Part shown: positions 1 through 8,373 of the stretch, piece by piece | Layout of the letters: every line of letters begins with the position of its first letter | Position numbering within the stretch: position 1 is the first letter of the stretch | Assembly (NCBI GenBank): GCA_947505995.1 | Contig: CANNNB010000067.1 | Location: 1 to 10,702 of the forward strand | Direction: 5' to 3' | Origin: Comamonadaceae bacterium | GTDB taxonomy: Bacteria; Pseudomonadota; Gammaproteobacteria; Burkholderiales; Burkholderiaceae | DNA length: 10,702 nt | Notes under the pieces: generated by a model | The model's database searches: none | Seen by the model: the letters and a program-made list of their open reading frames with translations, nothing else | What the model was told of the DNA's origin: nothing | Program-made: the position numbers and the translations under genes

Positions 1-5
1 AAATT

Positions 6-1325
6 TTATTTTCTAACTTCACCATCACCCAGTACCACGTACTTGAGCGAAGTAAGTCCTTCAATACCGACCGGTCCACGGGCATGAAACTTATCGGTAG
101 AGATGCCAATTTCTGCACCTAAACCAAATTCAAAGCCGTCTGCGAATCGGGTGCTGGCATTGACCATCACGCTAGCAGAATCGACTTCGCGCAAGAAGCG
201 TTGGGCATGCTGGTGGTTGCGCGTGATGATGGCATCGGTGTGATGGCTTGAGTAATGGTTGATGTGTGCAATGGCCTGGTCCAAGCCCTCCACCACTTTG
301 ATGCTGATGATGGGTGCTAAATATTCCTCAAACCAATCTTGTTCGGTGGCATCGAATAATTTGGCACCAGTGACTTGCGACAAAATAACTTTGGCCTTGG
401 GGCAGCAACGCATGTCAACGCCTTTTTCTGCATAGACCTTGCCAATGAGTGGTAGAAATTCTGCAGCCACGCCTTGCGCTACCAGCAAGCCTTCGCTGGC
501 ATTGCAAGGACTGTATTTCTGGGTTTTTGCGTTGTCGGCCACTTTCACGGCCATGGCCACATCGCAGGGGTCGTCAACATAGGTATGACAGTTGCCATCA
601 AGGTGCTTGATGACGGGCACTTTGGCCTCTCGGCTGATGCGCTCGATGAGGCCCTTACCGCCACGGGGGATGATCACATCGACATACTCTGGCATGGCAA
701 TGAGCTGGCCCACCGCCTCGCGATCGGTGGTTTGCACCAACTGCACCGCATGGGCAGGCAAGCCTGACTCTAGCAAGGCTTGCTGAACCAAAAGGGCCAA
801 GGCTTTGTTGGAATCGATGGCTTCGGAGCCGCCTCGCAATATGCAGGCATTGCCACTTTTGATCGACAAGCTGGCCGCTTCAATGGTGACGTTGGGGCGG
901 CTTTCAAAAATCATGCCGAACACCCCCAGAGGGACGCGCATTTGCCCCACGCGAATGCCGCTGGCCTGTTGTTTCATGCCCAAGATTTCGCCAATGACGT
1001 CGGGCATAGCCGCCAACTGTTCACAGCCTTCAGCACAGGTGGCCAGTATTTGCGGTGTGAGGCGCAAGCGGTCGACCATGGGCGAGGCCAAGCCTGCAGC
1101 CTGAGCCCGCGCCAAGTCTTTGGCGTTGTCAATTTGGAGTGCTTCTGTGTTTTCGCGCAGCAAAGCAGCCAGGCGTTTCAAAGCACTGTTTTTGGTGGCA
1201 GTCGATGCCTTGGCCATGGCGGCTGAGGCCACTTTGGCCTGCTGCCCCAAAATTTGCATCGACGCTTGGGTAGCTTCTGGGGCCATGTCCGTTGGCTGGG
1301 CCTTCGCGTTGAGAGTTGCGTTCAT
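6..1325 (-). CDS. proA: Gamma-glutamyl phosphate reductase (glutamate-5-semialdehyde dehydrogenase)
   Basis: This 439-residue enzyme carries out the second step of proline synthesis, the NADPH-dependent reduction of gamma-glutamyl phosphate to glutamate-5-semialdehyde in the cytoplasm. Visible family signatures are the segment [17 protein letters not shown] at about residues 131-147, the [10 protein letters not shown] stretch at 161-170, and the catalytic cysteine, taken as C274 in [12 protein letters not shown]. The C-terminal block around residues 394-420 ([18 protein letters not shown] then [10 protein letters not shown]) is also typical. Full length is slightly above the usual 410-420 residues because of a polar, alanine-rich N-terminus. 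A later start (for example M14 or M23) is therefore possible. The gene is last in the co-oriented run after holA (43-base gap). Its usual partner proB is not next to it. A TTGACA hexamer just upstream may give it its own promoter. The family assignment is secure; only the exact start is uncertain. Confidence 0.97.
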   Translation of the reverse strand: MNATLNAKAQPTDMAPEATQASMQILGQQAKVASAAMAKASTATKNSALKRLAALLRENTEALQIDNAKDLARAQAAGLASPMVDRLRLTPQILATCAEGCEQLAAMPDVIGEILGMKQQASGIRVGQMRVPLGVFGMIFESRPNVTIEAASLSIKSGNACILRGGSEAIDSNKALALLVQQALLESGLPAHAVQLVQTTDREAVGQLIAMPEYVDVIIPRGGKGLIERISREAKVPVIKHLDGNCHTYVDDPCDVAMAVKVADNAKTQKYSPCNASEGLLVAQGVAAEFLPLIGKVYAEKGVDMRCCPKAKVILSQVTGAKLFDATEQDWFEEYLAPIISIKVVEGLDQAIAHINHYSSHHTDAIITRNHQHAQRFLREVDSASVMVNASTRFADGFEFGLGAEIGISTDKFHARGPVGIEGLTSLKYVVLGDGEVRK

Positions 1326-1331
1326 GGGGCT

Positions 1332-1362
1332 ATTTTCGCACTCTTGTGTGGCAATTTGTCAA
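1332..1362 (-). promoter_or_regulatory. Possible proA promoter in the holA-proA gap
   Basis: On the minus strand a perfect -35 consensus TTGACA lies at 1357-1362. A GAAAAT hexamer (4 of 6 matches to TATAAT) lies at 1332-1337, with a long 19-base spacer. The -10-like hexamer ends only 6 bases before the proA ATG, so this promoter would give an essentially leaderless mRNA. Seen in sequence only; it may be chance, and proA may simply be co-transcribed with holA. Confidence 0.3.
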
Positions 1363-1368
1363 AAGCCC

Positions 1369-2424
1369 TCAAGTCTTTGCAACGCAAGCACTTGAAACGC
1401 GCAAGGCCAATCGCTGCAAGGCTTGCCAGGGGTCGGTGGGCCAATCGGCCACTTTCAGGCCTTTCACGATGCCATCCACTTGATGGGCGTTTTGCAGCAA
1501 CTGCGCCAAGCGAGCCGTAGACAATTTAGGCAAGACGCGCTCAAAGAGCTTTTCACGCACCCCCCAAATTCGTTGCTCGCGCAAGGCCATGGGCAAAGGG
1601 CGCCCTTCAGCCATGGCGTCTTTGACTCGCTTCAAAGCGCGAATGTCTTCTGCCAGAGCGTAGTGCACCAAGACGGCGGCCTCGCCTTCGGCTTGTAAAC
1701 CATCTAGCATGCGTTGCACGCGGGCTAATTGGCCCGCCAACACCGCTTCCGACAACTTAAAAACATCGTAGCGAGCCACGTTCAAAACAGCGCTTTCAAC
1801 TTGAGATTGCGACAGTTCACCAACGGGAAACAACAAACCCAACTTTTGAATCTCTTGATGCGCTGCCAGCAAATTGCCTTCCACTCGGTCTGCAAAAAAT
1901 TGCAAACAGTTTTGCCCATCTTGTCCAGAAGCAACGCTTTGGTTTTGCAGCTTCAAGCGCTGCGCAATCCACTGCGGCAATTGGGCTCTGTCCAAAGAGT
2001 CAATTTGCAAAGAGACACCAAATTGTTCCAATGCCCCAAACCATGCGCCCTTTTTGGTGGCGCTGTCTAAGCGGGGCAAAACAAACAGCGTCAGGGTGCT
2101 GTCATTGCCTTCTGCGCTTTGCGCCAGTTGCTGAATCATGGGGCTGCCCTCTTTGCCAGGCTTGCCCGTAGGTACGCGGATTTCTAAAATTTGGCGATCG
2201 GCAAAAAGGCTCATGGAGCCGCCTGCTGCCAACACCTCGCTCCAATCAAAATGCGCACCCGAAACCACATGCACACTGCGTTCGGTATAGCCTTGTTGGC
2301 GAGCTGCTGAGCGAATGGCATCGGCCGCTTCTTGCACCAACAAGGCCTCATCGCCGTGCAAGGTATAAAGACTTCGCAAGCCATTTTGCAGATGTGCTTG
2401 AAGCTGAGGCAGGGCCAGTTGCAT
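1369..2424 (-). CDS. holA: DNA polymerase III subunit delta
   Basis: HolA is the delta subunit of the DNA polymerase III clamp loader. It opens the beta sliding clamp and works with gamma/tau and delta-prime. The 351-residue length fits the family (E. coli about 343). From memory, the protein aligns along its whole length with E. coli HolA. Examples are the N-terminal GLRSLYTLHGDEALLVQEA segment at about residues 15-33, the MSLFADRQIL motif near residue 71 (E. coli MSLFASRQTL, clamp-interaction region), the GAWFGALEQF stretch, and the EGNLLAAHQEIQKL helix in the second domain. It lies between lptE (26-base gap) and proA. The leuS-lptE-holA order is conserved widely in proteobacteria, although in E. 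coli nadD follows rather than proA. No Shine-Dalgarno motif is visible before the ATG, which suggests translation linked to the upstream genes. Confidence 0.96.
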   Translation of the reverse strand: MQLALPQLQAHLQNGLRSLYTLHGDEALLVQEAADAIRSAARQQGYTERSVHVVSGAHFDWSEVLAAGGSMSLFADRQILEIRVPTGKPGKEGSPMIQQLAQSAEGNDSTLTLFVLPRLDSATKKGAWFGALEQFGVSLQIDSLDRAQLPQWIAQRLKLQNQSVASGQDGQNCLQFFADRVEGNLLAAHQEIQKLGLLFPVGELSQSQVESAVLNVARYDVFKLSEAVLAGQLARVQRMLDGLQAEGEAAVLVHYALAEDIRALKRVKDAMAEGRPLPMALREQRIWGVREKLFERVLPKLSTARLAQLLQNAHQVDGIVKGLKVADWPTDPWQALQRLALRVSSACVAKT

Positions 2425-2450
2425 AAAGACAGGTGTTAATTTGGCTGGCT

Positions 2451-3008
2451 TTAAAGCGGCTTCACCGCTGCCAAGCGGCGCAAAATTTGTTGCACGATGT
2501 CAACTTGCATGTCGCGGTACATCATGGTTTCTTCAATTTCTTTGGAAAGGGCTGCCGACTCCAAAAAGCTCAGGTCGCGCTGCTGCTGTAACTCCACTTC
2601 TGGAATGAGGCTCTGACCTTGTGGCGTACGCAAACGAAACTTCACTTTCAAGCGCAGTTGCAATTCACGCACTTGACCCGATGCATTCAAGCCCACCACC
2701 ACGCGTTCGCGCAATTCAGACATGACATCCAACACCACCTCCGAAGTAGCCATGTCGCGGGCTTCGGTGAAGACTTTCAAGTTGGTTTGACTGGCCAAAT
2801 TGCGCCGCAAGTCTGTGCCCAAGGCCGATTGCCGCGGCAAGATCAAAAACAAAGACTTGAATGGCAGATCAGCGCTTTGACGCAATTGAAATCCACAGCC
2901 CGACAAACCGCTTGCCACCAAGCCGCTCAACAGTGCCCCGCCTGTCAAGCTGCGTCCCAAGACTTTCAGTGATTGGCGACGGCTTAGCAACTTAGGGGAT
3001 GCGTTCAT
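2451..3008 (-). CDS. lptE: LPS-assembly lipoprotein LptE
   Basis: LptE is the outer-membrane lipoprotein that plugs the LptD barrel and helps insert lipopolysaccharide into the outer leaflet. The 185-residue product has an N-terminal signal with a hydrophobic stretch at about residues 21-35 and a lipobox L35-S36-G37-C38, so the mature protein would start at lipidated C38. The next residues, GFQLR, are the hallmark start of mature LptE. The mature part (about 148 residues) shows alternating hydrophobic strands and a C-terminal amphipathic helix (MQVDIVQQILRRLAAV), as expected. An SRRQSLK motif at residues 9-15 resembles a twin-arginine signal, which is unusual for a lipoprotein and is discussed as a finding. 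It sits 54 bases after leuS and 26 before holA, the classic leuS-lptE-holA context. Family assignment is firm from context plus the GCGFQLR start, since sequence conservation in this family is low. Confidence 0.93.
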   Translation of the reverse strand: MNASPKLLSRRQSLKVLGRSLTGGALLSGLVASGLSGCGFQLRQSADLPFKSLFLILPRQSALGTDLRRNLASQTNLKVFTEARDMATSEVVLDVMSELRERVVVGLNASGQVRELQLRLKVKFRLRTPQGQSLIPEVELQQQRDLSFLESAALSKEIEETMMYRDMQVDIVQQILRRLAAVKPL

Positions 3009-3062
3009 GGTGAATGCTTGAAGGCGCTGTGATGGGTTGTATTGTGATGAAGAGCGCGCGCT

Positions 3063-5735
3063 TTACAGCACCACATTGACCAATCGGCCTGGCACCACAA
3101 TGATCTTCTTGGGCGCAGCGCCAGCCGCTTGCTTGGTCACTTGCTCGTGCGCCGCAGCGGCTTGTTCAATGGCCGCTTTTTCTGCATTGGCAGGCACCAT
3201 GAGCGAACCACGCAACTTGCCGTTGATTTGCAACATGAGTTCAATCTCGTCGCGTTGCAAAGCAGTTTCGTCAACACCGGGCCACGCCACGTCAAGCAAA
3301 TCGCCGCAGCAAGCGCCGTAGCCCAATTCATTCCACAATTGGAAAGCCAAGTGCGGACATGCGGGATACATCACACGCAGCAAAATGGAATAACACTCGG
3401 CCAAAGCCGCGTTGTCGTTTAGCTCTTTAGAAGCCGACAGCGGCGAGTCCTCCAAAGTGTTGAGCATCTTCATGAGCGCAGACACCACGGTGTTGTATTG
3501 CATGCGCTCGTAGTCGTAATTGGCTTGACGCAGCACCGAGTGAATATCAAGACGCAACTTTTTGGCATCGGCACTGAAGGTGATGGGCTGCGAACGCTCT
3601 ACGCCCAAGCCTAGCTTCAAAGCGCCTTCCACTTTGACTGCATAGTTCCAAACACGGCGCACAAAACGGTAACTGCCTTCTACGGCTGCATCGTTCCACT
3701 CCAAGGTGGCTTCGGGCGGTGCCGTGAACATGGTGTACAGACGCGCAGTGTCGGCGCCGTATTTTTCAATCAGGTCTTGCGGATCGACGCCATTGTTTTT
3801 GGACTTGGACATGGTGCCCACGCCTTCGTAATCAATGGCGGTACCCACGGGCAAAGTGCCCACGGCTTTTTTCAAACGCGCACCGGTTACTTTGCCGTCT
3901 TCAGCCAACACATTTTCAACATCGTTTGGCCAGAAATAATCCTTGCCACCTTTGTCGGTTCGCCGAGAATAAATGTGGTTCAGCACCATGCCTTGCGTGA
4001 GCAGTTTGGTAAATGGCTCATCCACTTTCACCAGGCCCAAGTCGCGCATGACTTTGGTCCAGAAACGCGCATAGAGCAAGTGCAAAATAGCGTGCTCAAT
4101 GCCGCCAATGTACTGGTCCATGGGCATCCAGTAGTCTGCGCCTTCGGCCACCATCTTTTCAGTGTTCTTCGGATCGCAATAGCGCATGAAGTACCAAGAC
4201 GAATCGACAAAGGTGTCCATGGTGTCGGTCTCGCGGCGTGATGGTTTACCGCACACGGGACACACCACGCCAGCATGAAAGCCTTCGTGTTTGTTTAGCG
4301 GATTGCCAGAGCCATCTGGAATGCAATCAAGCGGCAAGATCACTGGCAAATCTTTTTCAGGTACGGGCACAGCGCCGTGTTCATCGCAATGGATGATGGG
4401 AATGGGCGTACCCCAATAGCGCTGACGGCTGACACCCCAGTCACGCAAACGCCAAGTGGTTTTCTTCTCGCCCAAACCTTTGACGGCCAAGTCGGCGGCC
4501 ACAGTTTCTAGCGCGTCTTTGAAACTCAAACCATCGTATTGGCCAGAGTTGACCAACACGCCGTTGGCTTTGTCGCCAAAGCCATCGTGCCATTCGGTGT
4601 GGCTGAAGTTCACACCTTTGGTCGCCACCACTTGCTGAATGGGCAGCTTGTATTTCAAGGCAAACTCAAAGTCGCGTTCGTCGTGCGCAGGCACACCCAT
4701 AACGGCACCATCGCCATAGCTCATGAGCACATAGTTGCCCACCCAGACTTCAACAGGTTTGCCTGTAAGCGGGTGTGACACAAACAAGCCCGTGGGCATG
4801 CCTTCTTTTTCTTTGACGGCCAACTCGGCTTCGGTGGTGCCGCCTTTTTGGCATGTCTCGATGAACGTGGCCAATGTGGGTTGCGTGAGCGCTGCATGCG
4901 CCGCCAACGGGTGCTCGGGCGCTACTGCGCAAAACGTCACACCCATGATGGTGTCGGGCCGCGTGGTGAACACATACATCTTGCCGTCTTGAATGAGTTG
5001 CCCATCCGCGCCGCTGATAACATGCGGAAATGCAAAGCGCACACCGGTAGATTTGCCAATCCAATTTTCTTGCATGAGCTTCACGCGCTCAGGCCAACCG
5101 GGCAACTTGTCACCCGTCACAAAATCGAGCAACTCTTCAGCGTAATCGGTAATCTTGAGGTAGTAGCCAGGAATTTCGCGCTTCTCAACCACCGCGCCCG
5201 TGCGCCAGCCTTTGCCGTCAATCACTTGCTCGTTGGCCAAAACAGTTTGGTCAACCGGATCCCAGTTGACGACTTGTGTTTTGCGATAGGCCACGCCCTT
5301 CTCGAGCATCTTCAAAAACAACCACTGATTCCACTTGTAATAGCTGGCGTCGCAAGTGGCCACTTCGCGGCTCCAGTCGATGGCCAAGCCCATGGCCTGC
5401 ATCTGCTTCTTCATGTAAGCAATGTTTTCGTAGGTCCACTTGGCAGGCGGCACGCCATTTTTAAGGGCTGCGTTTTCGGCAGGCAAGCCAAACGCATCCC
5501 AGCCCATGGGCATGAGCACGTTGTAGCCGTTCATGCGCAAATAGCGCGTGAGCATGTCGTTGATGGTGTAGTTGCGCACGTGGCCCATGTGCAGCTTGCC
5601 ACTGGGGTAGGGCAACATGGAGCAGGCGTAAAACTTCTTTTTACGGGTGTCTTCGGTAACGCGATAAGCATCGCGAGCATTCCACTGGCTTTGCGCAGCG
5701 GGCTCAACTTCGAGGTGGTTGTACTTGTCTTGCAT
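3063..5735 (-). CDS. leuS: Leucyl-tRNA synthetase
   Basis: LeuS is a class I aminoacyl-tRNA synthetase that charges tRNA-Leu and edits mischarged products. I chose the ATG at 5733-5735, giving 890 residues and the typical N-terminus [11 protein letters not shown]. The reading frame stays open 16 codons further upstream, but only to a TTG, and that stretch does not look like the family. The HIGH motif appears as HMGH at residues 49-52 within [11 protein letters not shown]. The CP1 editing domain is shown by TTRPDT at 257-262 and GVPAHDERD at 347-355. A cysteine pair VCPVC lies at 491-495. The signature KMSKS loop reads TMSKS at 641-645, with the second lysine (K644) kept and the first replaced by threonine. 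The C-terminal anticodon-binding and tRNA-interacting domains are complete, ending at residue 890. It is preceded by a 96-base gap with a possible promoter and a hairpin, and followed by lptE. Confidence 0.98.
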   Translation of the reverse strand: MQDKYNHLEVEPAAQSQWNARDAYRVTEDTRKKKFYACSMLPYPSGKLHMGHVRNYTINDMLTRYLRMNGYNVLMPMGWDAFGLPAENAALKNGVPPAKWTYENIAYMKKQMQAMGLAIDWSREVATCDASYYKWNQWLFLKMLEKGVAYRKTQVVNWDPVDQTVLANEQVIDGKGWRTGAVVEKREIPGYYLKITDYAEELLDFVTGDKLPGWPERVKLMQENWIGKSTGVRFAFPHVISGADGQLIQDGKMYVFTTRPDTIMGVTFCAVAPEHPLAAHAALTQPTLATFIETCQKGGTTEAELAVKEKEGMPTGLFVSHPLTGKPVEVWVGNYVLMSYGDGAVMGVPAHDERDFEFALKYKLPIQQVVATKGVNFSHTEWHDGFGDKANGVLVNSGQYDGLSFKDALETVAADLAVKGLGEKKTTWRLRDWGVSRQRYWGTPIPIIHCDEHGAVPVPEKDLPVILPLDCIPDGSGNPLNKHEGFHAGVVCPVCGKPSRRETDTMDTFVDSSWYFMRYCDPKNTEKMVAEGADYWMPMDQYIGGIEHAILHLLYARFWTKVMRDLGLVKVDEPFTKLLTQGMVLNHIYSRRTDKGGKDYFWPNDVENVLAEDGKVTGARLKKAVGTLPVGTAIDYEGVGTMSKSKNNGVDPQDLIEKYGADTARLYTMFTAPPEATLEWNDAAVEGSYRFVRRVWNYAVKVEGALKLGLGVERSQPITFSADAKKLRLDIHSVLRQANYDYERMQYNTVVSALMKMLNTLEDSPLSASKELNDNAALAECYSILLRVMYPACPHLAFQLWNELGYGACCGDLLDVAWPGVDETALQRDEIELMLQINGKLRGSLMVPANAEKAAIEQAAAAHEQVTKQAAGAAPKKIIVVPGRLVNVVL

Positions 5736-5745
5736 GATGGTGCAA

Positions 5746-5751
5746 ATTGTA
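5746..5751 (-). promoter_or_regulatory. Possible -10 element before leuS
   Basis: The minus strand reads TACAAT here (5 of 6 matches to TATAAT), ending 10 bases before the leuS ATG. No convincing -35 hexamer is found at 16-18 bases upstream. If active, it would give a leader of only a few bases. This is a weak, sequence-only call. Confidence 0.25.
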
Positions 5752-5779
5752 GGTGTTTGGCGAGGTGAAATTTCCCTCA

Positions 5780-5825
5780 GCAAGGCCCAGTGCTCTGATT
5801 GACGTACAAAGAGCGCTTGCCTTGC
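5780..5825 (-). other. Imperfect inverted repeat (RNA hairpin candidate) between exbD and leuS
   Basis: Starting 6 bases after the exbD stop codon, the minus strand carries GCAAGGC (5819-5825) that pairs with GCCTTGC (5780-5786). An inner GCTCT/AGAGC pairing (5810-5814 with 5792-5796) encloses a 13-base loop. This gives about 12 base pairs in two blocks separated by a small internal loop. No run of U follows, so it is not a standard intrinsic terminator. It could be a 3'-end stabilising or processing structure for exbD mRNA, or a leuS leader structure. Function is unknown. Confidence 0.4.
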
Positions 5826-5831
5826 AAAAGA

Positions 5832-6272
5832 TCAGCGGGCTGCGGCCTTTTGCGCGTCTACGCCGGGTGCTGTCACAAAGCCAATCCGGCTTAAGCCGGC
5901 CTGCTGCGCCAAGCCCATGAGCTCAAGAACTTGACCATAGGGAACAGCTTGGTCTACTCGGAGCTGGACTTCCAGGTTGGGCTTTTGATTTGCTAGGCGC
6001 TGAAGTTCGGTAGGCAAGTCTGCCAGCAAAACCGACTTGTCATTGATGAAAAGTTCGCCTGAGGTTTTCAGGCTGAGACTGAGCGCCTCAGGCGCTTCCC
6101 CCGCTTGAGCTGCTTTGGATTGGGGCAAATCCAAACGGATGGCACTGGTGAGCAGGGGCGCCGTGAGAATGAAAATGACCAGCAGCACTAGCATGACATC
6201 GACCAATGGCGTGACGTTGATGTCGCTGAAAGGTTTGGCTTGAACAGCGCGGGGAAATCGACCAAATGCCAT
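5832..6272 (-). CDS. exbD: ExbD/TolR family proton-channel subunit
   Basis: This 146-residue inner-membrane protein belongs to the ExbD/TolR family, which couples the proton motive force to outer-membrane energisation through TonB or TolA. A short cytoplasmic N-terminus leads to the signature FSDINVTPLVDVMLVLLVIFI at about residues 15-35. This forms the single transmembrane helix (roughly 23-42) and contains D25, the protonatable aspartate that is essential in the family. The periplasmic remainder has the expected small alpha/beta domain, with VQLRVDQAVPYGQVLELMGLAQ-type sequence near the C-terminal half. It follows exbB by 19 bases, so the two are probably co-expressed. No tonB, tolA, tolB or pal lies nearby, so the choice between ExbD and TolR function rests on weak grounds. 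The family call is firm; the symbol is provisional. Confidence 0.93.
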   Translation of the reverse strand: MAFGRFPRAVQAKPFSDINVTPLVDVMLVLLVIFILTAPLLTSAIRLDLPQSKAAQAGEAPEALSLSLKTSGELFINDKSVLLADLPTELQRLANQKPNLEVQLRVDQAVPYGQVLELMGLAQQAGLSRIGFVTAPGVDAQKAAAR

Positions 6273-6291
6273 GGCTTTACTTGGTGGACTT

Positions 6292-6936
6292 TTAGTTTTG
6301 CCGACCGGTGAGCAAGTTCATAAGGTCTTGTGCAAACCCCTCAAGCTCAATCTCAATTTGCGCCACAGTGCGGCCAAAAACGTTGTAGGCCAACACGGCA
6401 GGAATGGCCACTGCCAGACCCGCGGCAGTCATGACCAAAGCTTCACCCACGGGGCCGGCAACTCGGTCTAGGGTAATTTGGCCGACCTCTGCCATACCGA
6501 TCAGGGCATTGAAAATGCCCCAGACTGTGCCGAGCAAGCCTACAAAAGGCGAAATTGCACCTACCGTGGCCAGCAGCAATTGCCCCCACTGCAGGCGATT
6601 GACCGAGGTTTGTAAACTGTTTCGCAGAACACGGGTGAGTTGATGCTCACGCTCGCCAGCGGCCGCCAAGGTGCCATCCAAGGGCAACAAGGTGGCCTCT
6701 AAAAGTGGGGTGACAGCTTGATCACGGTCAAATTGCGCAACGCGGGCATGGGCCTCATCAAATTGTGCTGACTGCCAAAAGGCAGCCGTGCTGAGCGGAA
6801 CGTCTAGCTTCACTCGGCGCAGCAAATTGAATTTCCAAAAAATAATGACCCAGGTGCTAACAGACATGGCCAACAAAGCCACTGCTACGAAGCGGGTGAC
6901 CCAGTCACCCTCAGCCCAAAAGGTCAATAAATTCAT
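6292..6936 (-). CDS. exbB: MotA/TolQ/ExbB family proton-channel protein
   Basis: ExbB/TolQ proteins form the pentameric inner-membrane proton channel that surrounds an ExbD/TolR dimer. This 214-residue protein has the expected three membrane segments. The first is at about residues 13-36. The second and third, at about 118-145 and 162-186, carry the family signatures GAISPFVGLLGTVWGIFNAL and EALVMTAAGLAVAIPAVLAYN. The large cytoplasmic loop between segments 1 and 2 (about residues 37-115) is also typical. It starts 11 bases after dapB and is followed by exbD after 19 bases, so the three probably share a transcript. The residues visible do not separate ExbB from TolQ, and the usual partners of either system are missing here. 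The family call is strong, the exact pathway open. Confidence 0.93.
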   Translation of the reverse strand: MNLLTFWAEGDWVTRFVAVALLAMSVSTWVIIFWKFNLLRRVKLDVPLSTAAFWQSAQFDEAHARVAQFDRDQAVTPLLEATLLPLDGTLAAAGEREHQLTRVLRNSLQTSVNRLQWGQLLLATVGAISPFVGLLGTVWGIFNALIGMAEVGQITLDRVAGPVGEALVMTAAGLAVAIPAVLAYNVFGRTVAQIEIELEGFAQDLMNLLTGRQN

Positions 6937-6947
6937 AGGCTTTGGCT

Positions 6948-7781
6948 TTATCTCAAGGACAACACATCGAACATATCGAAGAGGCCCGTTTTTTGGTCAG
7001 CCAAGAATCGGACAGCCCGCAAACTTCCTTGCGCATAGGTTGCACGACTGGATGACTTGTGCGTCACTTCGATGCGTTCGCCAGTACCTGCAAACAAAAC
7101 GGTGTGGTCGCCCACGATATCGCCGCCGCGAATGGTGGCAAAGCCAATACTAGAGGGGTCGCGCTCACCCGTGACGCCTTCTCGGGCATAAACCGCGCAG
7201 TCTTTCAAGTCTCGTCCCAACGCATCGGCAATGACCTCGCCCATTTTGAGAGCGGTACCCGAGGGCGCGTCGACCTTATGGCGGTGATGGGCCTCAATGA
7301 TTTCGATGTCATAACCCGTGGCCAGTGCTTTGGCCGCCATTTCAAGCAATTTGAGCGTGACGTTGACGCCAACGCTCATGTTGGGCGCCATGACGATGGC
7401 CACATCTTTGGCGATGGCTTTGATTTCATTTTTCTCGGCATCCGAAAACCCCGTGGTGCCGATGACCGCCTTGACACCCAAGGCTTGGCAAATTTTCAAA
7501 TGCGCCAAAGTGCCTTCAGGCCGAGTGAAGTCGATGAGGTATTGGGAGTTTTGCAAGCCCGCTTTGAGGTCACCTGTGACCAAGACGCCGCTGGCTTTTC
7601 CCATGGCGGCACCCGCGTCAGTTCCAACAGCAGCGCTGCTGGCCAAATCAAGCGCGCCTGTGAGGCGGCAATCTGGGGCATTGGCTATGGCCTCAATAAG
7701 CATGTGGCCCATGCGGCCCGAAGCGCCAGCCACAGCGACTGCATGCAGCGGCTCAGAATGTGAAAAAGCAACTTGTGTCAT
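6948..7781 (-). CDS. dapB: 4-hydroxy-tetrahydrodipicolinate reductase
   Basis: DapB reduces 4-hydroxy-tetrahydrodipicolinate with NAD(P)H in the diaminopimelate/lysine pathway, supplying both lysine and the peptidoglycan cross-linking residue. The 277-residue length is normal. The Rossmann nucleotide-binding loop is [11 protein letters not shown] at residues 15-25. GTTGF lies at 108-112 and APNMSVGVN at 132-140. The catalytic and substrate-binding segment [16 protein letters not shown] at 163-178 includes the HH pair at H165-H166 and K169. The C-terminal part ends with the expected GLFDMFDVL. It starts only 5 bases after the bamE stop codon, which suggests translational coupling, and is followed 11 bases later by exbB. 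No Shine-Dalgarno motif is obvious. The call is secure. Confidence 0.98.
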   Translation of the reverse strand: MTQVAFSHSEPLHAVAVAGASGRMGHMLIEAIANAPDCRLTGALDLASSAAVGTDAGAAMGKASGVLVTGDLKAGLQNSQYLIDFTRPEGTLAHLKICQALGVKAVIGTTGFSDAEKNEIKAIAKDVAIVMAPNMSVGVNVTLKLLEMAAKALATGYDIEIIEAHHRHKVDAPSGTALKMGEVIADALGRDLKDCAVYAREGVTGERDPSSIGFATIRGGDIVGDHTVLFAGTGERIEVTHKSSSRATYAQGSLRAVRFLADQKTGLFDMFDVLSLR

Positions 7782-7786
7782 GTGAC

Positions 7787-8344
7787 TCAGGAGGGCGAAG
7801 CAGGTTCAAGCGGGGGGTATGAGCTGGGCACAGGCGAGGCTGGGGGTCGAAATGGCTCGAATTTGCGAACTGGCGCTGGGAATTTTCGCAAATCTTCTTC
7901 TTTGGCTTCTAGCTCTGGCACCTTCAATCCGGGTTTTTTGGCCACCAATTTGGTGACAAACTCGATTTCACTGGGCAATTCGTCGCCAGTAACTTGGTCA
8001 AGCACATCGCCTTTGAACCCAACACTGAGTCTGAAGCTTTGCGCTGGCACACCCTGGCGGCGGATGGTGAAAACGTAATCCCAGCGTTGTTCGTGAAACA
8101 CACTGGAGACCAAGGGCGTACCCAAAACTTCTCGAACTTGCTGTCGGGACATGCCAAGCTTGAGAAACTCCTTTTGCTCCTTGGATACAAAGTTGCCCTG
8201 CACCACCTCTGGGATGTACATGACGGCGTCTTTGCTAACCGACAACTTGGGTAAGCTGCAGGCGCTTAAAAAACCCAGCAACAAGGGCACAGCGATGCCC
8301 AAAGACAAGGCGTTGCGAATAGAAATACGATGATGTTTTTTCAT
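7787..8344 (-). CDS. bamE: Outer-membrane assembly lipoprotein BamE (SmpA/OmlA)
   Basis: BamE is a small lipoprotein of the BAM complex, which folds beta-barrel proteins into the outer membrane. I chose the ATG at 8342-8344 (185 residues) because it begins a textbook signal: MKKHHR, a hydrophobic core, and lipobox L26-S27-A28-C29. An in-frame ATG at 8360-8362 would add MACQAS, but the probable transcription start leaves almost no leader for it. The BamE fold is clear from [15 protein letters not shown] (residues 43-57), [19 protein letters not shown] (63-81) and WDYVF (88-92), which match E. coli BamE closely. After about residue 130 there is an extra tail, rich in proline (12 of the last 45 residues), absent from the 113-residue E. 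coli protein. It diverges from fur and leads the bamE-dapB-exbB-exbD run; the fur/omlA divergent pairing is known in Pseudomonas. Confidence 0.94.
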   Translation of the reverse strand: MKKHHRISIRNALSLGIAVPLLLGFLSACSLPKLSVSKDAVMYIPEVVQGNFVSKEQKEFLKLGMSRQQVREVLGTPLVSSVFHEQRWDYVFTIRRQGVPAQSFRLSVGFKGDVLDQVTGDELPSEIEFVTKLVAKKPGLKVPELEAKEEDLRKFPAPVRKFEPFRPPASPVPSSYPPLEPASPS

Positions 8345-8367
8345 GGATGCTTGGCAGGCCATATGAT
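8338..8367 (+). promoter_or_regulatory. Candidate fur promoter
   Basis: On the plus strand TTTTCA (4 of 6 matches to TTGACA) at 8338-8343 and TATGAT (5 of 6 matches to TATAAT) at 8362-8367 are separated by 18 bases. Transcription would begin near 8374 and give fur a leader of about 75 bases. The element overlaps the 5' end of bamE on the other strand. This is predicted from sequence only. Confidence 0.4.
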
Positions 8368-8373
8368 CGTGTC

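Noticed and set aside
4848..5768. A 306-codon open frame on the plus strand, antisense to leuS.
   Set aside because: It lies wholly inside the well-supported leuS gene and its upstream gap. The predicted protein is rich in His, Val, Ala and Arg with no recognisable domain, typical of a mirror frame of a strongly biased gene.
5736..5783. A 16-codon upstream extension of leuS starting at TTG.
   Set aside because: The added residues ([16 protein letters not shown]) do not resemble LeuRS. The ATG at 5733-5735 gives the standard N-terminus, and the extension would overlap the -10-like hexamer and the hairpin.
7059..7763. A 234-codon open frame on the plus strand, antisense to dapB.
   Set aside because: It is fully covered by dapB, which has all catalytic motifs. 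The antisense product has no family features and no sign of its own start signals.
8345..8362. An upstream in-frame ATG adding MACQAS to BamE.
   Set aside because: The signal peptide is canonical from MKKHHR onward, and the probable transcription start lies only about 5 bases before the upstream ATG. It cannot be excluded if leaderless initiation is used.
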